Shown piece by piece: positions 58,611 through 64,000 of a stretch of 64,000 nucleotides of DNA. The DNA is from Nymphaea colorata (lineage: Eukaryota; Streptophyta; Magnoliopsida; Nymphaeales; Nymphaeaceae): contig NC_045143.1 in NCBI RefSeq assembly GCF_008831285.2, positions 3,109,503 to 3,173,502 on the forward strand. The letters run 5' to 3'. Both the position numbers and the translations under genes were made by a program. The notes beneath the pieces were generated by a model. It was not told where the DNA came from. It saw only the letters and a program-made list of their open reading frames with translations, and did no database searches. Every line of letters begins with the position of its first letter. The first letter of the stretch is position 1.

Positions 58611-59689
58611 CTTTCTTCCCCAATCAAGAAAACCTAATCAAGCACACGACGATAGAAATATTCTATATCTCCCACTAACCAAATATTCGATATTGATGTC
58701 TACAGAGCGGGAGTTAAAAAACATATAATTTAACCATCCTTGCAGAGGCCATGTGTTCGGGCATGGATCTGATCTTGGCTATGTTCTATTTCATTTAAAG
58801 AAAACTGCAGAAGCTCCTCTGGAGCTGCCTCATCAGACCTACAGTAAGACTCCTTGATGGGCAAGCACATCTTTCTGCATTCCCTGGATTATATTCCAAG
58901 TGCACCCACTAATAAATGAGGGAAGGAAATCATTACGGGACTGAGCAACCAGTCAATCGACCAAAGTGTAAGAGCCAAGCAAGTTGTACACTTACAGCGT
59001 TTGAATGGGGCATGTCTCAGAAACACAAGTTTGATAAGTTAACCTGATTGATAAATGGATACAAAAGAATGCACATTTTTTTTTTGAGAATAATATAATG
59101 TAATAAGAAATATAATAAAAGAGAACAAAGAACAGTGCAGGCTTTCCCCTTCTTTAATCTGTCAATGACTGAAAGAACAGTGCAGGCTTTCCCCTTCTTT
59201 AATCTGTCAATGACTGACACTAAAGAAAGAGAAACCTCATATCCTAAGGAAGCTGCTGCAAATTCAAGGCGTTGTAATCAAATGCATAGGCAAAGTAGAC
59301 ACAATATCTAAAAAAAACACGTCAAACACCACCCTCCATGCGCCTCTGCGTTTGTTCACTTCCTGTTTCTTTATTTCCTTCTATTCTTCAAGAAATTATC
59401 CAATCGAGAGGCGTGGAAGATTCTGCCTGCACGAATTGCAGACCCCTCCATCTGCATAATAAGATCTAAGCCTCACACAAGCATGAACCTAGGCATGGCT
59501 TTAGAACGTTAAAACCACGTCAGAAACCTGATTTTAGCATCAAAACAATGTTATTTAATGGGATTCCATAGCATTTCCAGGTCTCAGAAACCCGATTTTA
59601 GCACCCCAAAAAAAAAATTAATGAGCTTCGATAGCAAAGGCAGTTCTCTGACATAGTTTTGATGCCACCCAAACAGGTCGCAAATGGTT
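58611..59689 (-). other. Leader/intron remnant of the CIPK pseudogene, with a tandem repeat
   Basis: No coding sequence. If the CIPK gene had a 5' leader intron, this would be its 3' part. 59127-59216 is a 45-bp tandem duplication. AAACCTCATATCCTA at 59231 also occurs at the palindrome centre. Confidence 0.4.
59127..59216. repeat. 45-bp perfect tandem duplication
   Basis: Units 59127-59171 and 59172-59216 appear identical (AAAGAACAGTGCAGGC...CAATGACTG). The translated repeat (SVIDRLKKGKACTVL twice) is probably incidental. Confidence 0.9.
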
Positions 59690-60180
59690 CATGCATAAAT
59701 TCAGGAAATACACAGAACAATAAATGGCGAGTAGAAGAATAGGAGTTTCCTCACACGACAAATGAGGATCTAAAAATTGGCAAGCAAGAAGACGAGATCT
59801 TGTGGAATTGCCACACATGAAATTGAGACGAATTTTGCGAGGAAACATCCCACTTGATTCTCCAAAGAAATGAACAAAACATACTCAGCATCAGTCCTTC
59901 AAAGTAGCTGCCCCACTGAACAACGGAACACACCGTTCCAAATTAGGGTAACCAAACATGGAAACGGTAGGAAAACCAAGGTACAATCGCAAAACGAACA
60001 AACAGAAGCACGGAACACAAAATGAAAAAGAGAGACAATAAATCTAACAAAATCCTCACAAGAAAAAAAAAATTAACTTAGCGTCCGGGGAAACGGATCA
60101 TGAAAGAAAACTTTCAAAAACTAGACCTACCATTACAAAACAGAGAAAGAAGAAAGCAACAGCAGATGCATGAAACACAA
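59690..60180 (-). repeat. Leader-intron-like repeat, copy 2
   Basis: Matches copy 1 (51540-52030) in the same orientation. Its right part (from 59767) is also the outer part of the palindrome's left arm. Confidence 0.85.
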
Positions 60181-62282
60181 CAAAGGACCAAAATCCCAAG
60201 AAGAAATGGAGAAAGGGAACCAAACAAATAGAAAAACGAACAACAAATACAACAAAAAGAAAAGAAAATATTAAAATGGTGAATTCCCCAAAACCGCAGC
60301 TGGGAGATTAAGACGATTACCAACAAAAAACTATCGAATGAAAAAGCACGAGAATGAATGGGAGAGAAAGAGAGGACGGACCTCCTTGACGATCGCGATC
60401 CAAGCGAGGCGGTAGACGAAGGTAGCAAAAGATTTTTCTTTTTCTCTTCTCTTCTCCACAATATCAAGTCCCCTACAGACTCGTCGATACCGCGGGGATC
60501 CTGGATCAGCCCCTACAGACTTGTCGAAACGATATCCGCATCCAGATCCATAATTTTCAAGACCGAACAAAAACCTACATTTATCGCCCGTTCGGCCCCT
60601 ATCTCGGCCTCTTCTTTAACAGAAAAATTCAACAAAATCATCAAAAAACCTCGTTGCAAAATTTGGACATCCGTTAGTCCCAAAACATGGGAAAGACGTT
60701 TGATTATTCCAGACCCAAGATTTGAGGTGATTCAAGTTTGTTATCAATTTGACGTTAGACTTTTCTCTCAAATTTGTATACGAGGTTTTTAGTCATATAT
60801 AGTGAAGTCAAATCTTCATTTCTACACAGTAGTAAAATCTATTGTTTGTTTATTTTATAAATCTTATATAAAACAGATTTCAAGTCAACTTTGGATCTAA
60901 AATGAAAGGCACGTTCCCAAAGATTTGCATACTTTTCTTTTTTCTTTTTCTTTTGAACAAATTAAAAATCAAATGGCCTTCAAGAAAATGAAGTAAACCT
61001 CATATCCTAGAGGAAAATGAAGTAAACCTCATATCCTAGAGGATATGAGGTTTACTTCATTTTCTTGAAGGCCATTTGATTTTTAATTTGTTCAAAAGAA
61101 AAAGAAAAAAGAAAAGTATGCAAATCTTTGGGAACGTGCCTTTCATTTTAGATCCAAAGTTGACTTGAAATCTGTTTTATATAAGATTTATAAAATAAAC
61201 AAACAATAGATTTTACTACTGTGTAGAAATGAAGATTTGACTTCACTATATATGACTAAAAACCTCGTATACAAATTTGAGAGAAAAGTCTAACGTCAAA
61301 TTGATAACAAACTTGAATCACCTCAAATCTTGGGTCTGGAATAATCAAACGTCTTTCCCATGTTTTGGGACTAACGGATGTCCAAATTTTGCAACGAGGT
61401 TTTTTGATGATTTTGTTGAATTTTTCTGTTAAAGAAGAGGCCGAGATAGGGGCCGAACGGGCGATAAATGTAGGTTTTTGTTCGGTCTTGAAAATTATGG
61501 ATCTGGATGCGGATATCGTTTCGACAAGTCTGTAGGGGCTGATCCAGGATCCCCGCGGTATCGACGAGTCTGTAGGGGACTTGATATTGTGGAGAAGAGA
61601 AGAGAAAAAGAAAAATCTTTTGCTACCTTCGTCTACCGCCTCGCTTGGATCGCGATCGTCAAGGAGGTCCGTCCTCTCTTTCTCTCCCATTCATTCTCGT
61701 GCTTTTTCATTCGATAGTTTTTTGTTGGTAATCGTCTTAATCTCCCAGCTGCGGTTTTGGGGAATTCACCATTTTAATATTTTCTTTTCTTTTTGTTGTA
61801 TTTGTTGTTCGTTTTTCTATTTGTTTGGTTCCCTTTCTCCATTTCTTCTTGGGATTTTGGTCCTTTGTTGTGTTTCATGCATCTGCTGTTGCTTTCTTCT
61901 TTCTCTGTTTTGTAATGGTAGGTCTAGTTTTTGAAAGTTTTCTTTCATGATCCGTTTCCCCGGACGCTAAGTTAATTTTTTTTTTCTTGTGAGGATTTTG
62001 TTAGATTTATTGTCTCTCTTTTTCATTTTGTGTTCCGTGCTTCTGTTTGTTCGTTTTGCGATTGTACCTTGGTTTTCCTACCGTTTCCATGTTTGGTTAC
62101 CCTAATTTGGAAGGGTGCGTTCCGTTGTTCAGTGGGGCAGCTACTTTGAAGGAATGATGCTGAGTATGTTTTGTTCATTTCTTTGGAGAATCAAGTGGGA
62201 TGTTTCCTCGCAAAATTCGTCTCAATTTCATGTGTGGCAATTCCACAAGATCTCGGTCTTGTTGATTGCGAATTTTTAGATC
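59767..62282. repeat. 2.5-kb palindrome (inverted duplication with 33-bp spacer)
   Basis: Left arm 59767-61007, spacer 61008-61040, right arm 61041-62282. Four frames in the left arm have mirror-image frames with identical translations in the right arm. All mirror coordinates sum to 122,048, so there is no net indel from 60114 to 61934. The outermost ~150 bp differ by several substitutions and one indel. Read outward from the centre each arm has a TATA-like CACTATATATGAC, a GC-richer leader with a possible donor (AAGGAG|GTCCGTCC), then a T-rich intron-like stretch. Each thus resembles a promoter, 5' leader exon and first intron facing outward. The left arm is followed by the CIPK pseudogene in that orientation. 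Confidence 0.93.
61008..61040. repeat. Palindrome spacer with direct repeat of the arm end
   Basis: The 33-bp spacer (TAGAGGAAAATGAAGTAAAC...) repeats the last bases of the left arm (GAAAATGAAGTAAACCTCAT), so the centre holds a ~30-bp tandem duplication next to the inversion point. Confidence 0.85.
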
Positions 62283-62342
62283 TAGGGAAAACAAGCCGAG
62301 GGTGGAACATTCCCCACAAAAGTATATATGAAGAGAACATCT
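62282..62342 (+). repeat. 62-bp dispersed sequence, copy 2
   Basis: Same sequence as 42412-42473, beginning exactly where homology of the palindrome's right arm ends. Confidence 0.8.
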
Positions 62343-62344
62343 GT

Positions 62345-63578
62345 TGTGCAACCCAAATCCAACACCATCGCATATGTTCCTCCCTCCCATGCTTCACCCC
62401 TATGAGCATATGCAATACTTGTGTGCTTAACAAGGAAAAAGAAAGAAAATGATTTGCAAATGCAAAATATAACGATTGGCGCTGAACTCTAAATAGTTTC
62501 ATTTGCCATGGTGACTCTAGAAACCAGAGTATAAGATGATACCCAAAAGAAATCGTTCAGTTTTTCAAAGAACTGCAATGATGCAATTCAAAAAAGAAAC
62601 GGTGCACAATATCTGAGAACAGGAATACCTCCGATATTGATGATTACCATGCCCTTAGAAAGTATTGAATGTGCAACTCCTAGACCACCATAATAAAAAG
62701 GAAAAAGAAATGATAACACGGTTTGGACGTAATCGTTCGGTTGGATAGCCAAAGAGAGAGAGAGAAAGAAAAGTCATTTGCTCTAAGTAGGACTGCATGA
62801 AAAAAAGTTGGAAGAGGCCTTGTAATGAAAGCATAAGATTTAACGTGGTTGTCCACCACGGAAGACCACCATTGGATTTAAGGATCATAGGGTTTGATTT
62901 GATATTTATATTCTCTCTTTGCAATAATCTCTAAGCATATCTTTGACTTTTTTTACAACTCTGGGTTGTCGAATTTCTTTGTTGATAACAATGCAATTAT
63001 TATTTTTGTTGGTTTCTTTATTTTTATAGATATCATTTCCTTATAGGTTGCAAAATTATCGTCAACAATAATAACATTTCTTTTGTTGTGCAAAAACACT
63101 TTGCGTAACATCAATATTGTTAGATTTGATATTTAAACTCTCAGTTTACAATAAGGTCAAGAAACTTGATTTTTTTTGCAAATTCAAGTGGATGACCACG
63201 CTCGTTGATAATAATGTTTTTATTATTTTTTATTACATATTTGCTTTCATAGATGTCGTTCTCTTATAAGTCGCCACATTATCCTTAACAATAATAACGT
63301 TTCTTTTATTGAAAAGATTTTTTTTACAACATTAAAACATTTGCATAACACTCCCCATTTTCATCTCCAAAACATGCTTGAAAAGTCCAAGATATTTGAT
63401 ATTTTAAATTTCAAATATAGATATTTGATTACTAAAAAGGATTTCAAATTATTTAGTTAAAAAATTCAAGAATTGCATCATATATTCATAATTGTTGATT
63501 TAAATCAGCAGGTGCACGAACAATTTATGGGAATAGAAATTCACACATGGCATAAACATCTATTTTGAAGGAAACTGC
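62345..63578. other. AT-rich, repeat-derived, with a degenerate ~240-bp tandem duplication
   Basis: 62884-63118 and 63122-63352 share TTTGATATTTA, GATAACAATG/GATAATAATG, ATAGAT(A/G)TC, AACAATAATAAC(A/G)TTTCTTTT and GC(G/A)TAACA in order. No coding sequence. 62820-62870 (ACGTGGTTGTCCACCACGGAA) contains a small palindrome. Confidence 0.55.
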
Positions 63579-64000
63579 ACATAGATTCCAGCACTAGTAT
63601 ATGCAGCAAGAAGAGACTACAACATACACAGATGATAAGGAGTTTTCTGCGATAAAAAAAAATATACCCTCTATAACATCTAGGGCAGATCCATCGCTGA
63701 CAGAAAACTAGTCATTGCACATAACTTTCCATGATCTGTTTACACCCACAATTAATTCATGACAGATTTATCAGACCTTCCATCCCCATTCACGACAGAT
63801 TGAAAAAAAAAACGCCAGATTTCAACAAGCAATGACCAGCGACAACGAAGAGACCTTCTGCGACTTGAAGAAAACACCTGCTACAGCCATCAAACACAAG
63901 GAGACACCTGCGACATCCAGCAAACACCAGCGACTTCCATTCAACAAGCAGTGACCAAGGACACCGAAGAAAACTTCTGCCATGTGAGGGAGACACCTGC
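63579..64000 (-). mobile_element. Part of a second copia element related to the inner one (runs off right edge)
   Basis: 63579-63912 matches 49460-49790, the leader between gag and primer site of the inner element, at high identity (AGTTTTCTGCGATAAAAAAA, TTTCCATGATCTGTTTACAC). It then diverges. No gag lies to its left, so the copy is truncated or rearranged there; its 5' LTR would be beyond the right edge. Confidence 0.8.

Noticed and set aside
59017-59220. Repeat protein encoded by the 45-bp tandem duplication
   Set aside because: The 45-bp unit is divisible by three by chance; the rest of the frame is T-rich noise.
60114-61934. Mirror-image frames in the palindrome as paired genes
   Set aside because: Identical translations come from the inverted duplication; the content (Phe/Ser/Cys runs, Lys/Arg runs) fits leader and intron DNA, not protein.

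Overview
This window is nuclear DNA from a flowering plant. The evidence is: spliced genes of plant-only families (leucine-rich-repeat extensins, an XH-domain protein of the IDN2/FDM group, a PLS-type PPR fragment, TBL and CIPK remnants), Ty1/copia retrotransposons with a plant-type initiator-Met primer site, hAT/Mutator/Tourist-like MITEs, and an endogenous caulimovirid fragment. The species cannot be told from the sequence. Most of the window is AT-rich and non-coding, with GC rising over real exons.

Layout. 1-2480: 5' end of a minus-strand NUP50-type nucleoporin gene with its probable promoter. 3500-4400: a hAT-type MITE with 8-bp target duplication, a GATACG-rich repeat and a hairpin MITE. 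9429-10949 and 20822-23245: two LRR-extensin (LRX) genes in the same orientation about 10 kb apart, one with a short and one with a very long proline-rich wall domain, probably a tandem pair. 13704-16760: several degenerate MITE-like repeats. 25390-25790: a long (AT)n(AG)n microsatellite beside an isolated GC-rich promoter-like island that leads into no gene. 31419-31743: frameshifted 3' end of a TBL/PMR5 gene. 33502-34095: truncated PPR reading frame. 36044-42058: C-terminal exons of an IDN2/FDM-type (coiled coil plus XH) protein on the minus strand, with one coiled-coil exon duplicated in tandem and a last intron lacking a normal AG acceptor; its XS half is not in the window.

From 42.5 kb rightward the window is largely repeats. 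A decayed copia element (about 42.56-51.36 kb) carries a Mutator-like MITE in its LTR and is split by a second, complete copia element (44851-50130, TSD AAAGG). Beyond it lie a CIPK kinase fragment with a leader-intron-like segment, an 815-bp hAT-type element, an endogenous pararetrovirus fragment (55.69-58.01 kb, broken by stops), and a CIPK first-exon pseudogene. A 2.5-kb palindrome (59767-62282) follows. Its arms carry what looks like the promoter, leader and first intron of the dead CIPK gene, duplicated head to head. The right edge (63579 on) enters leader sequence related to the inner copia element.

Working together: the LRX proteins are predicted to act at the cell wall. The XH protein, if intact, would act in RNA-directed DNA methylation, the pathway that silences elements like those filling the right half. 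The most unusual structure is the palindrome, whose inner part is free of indels between arms while the outer part resembles a third copy 8 kb away, suggesting recent duplication or gene conversion.
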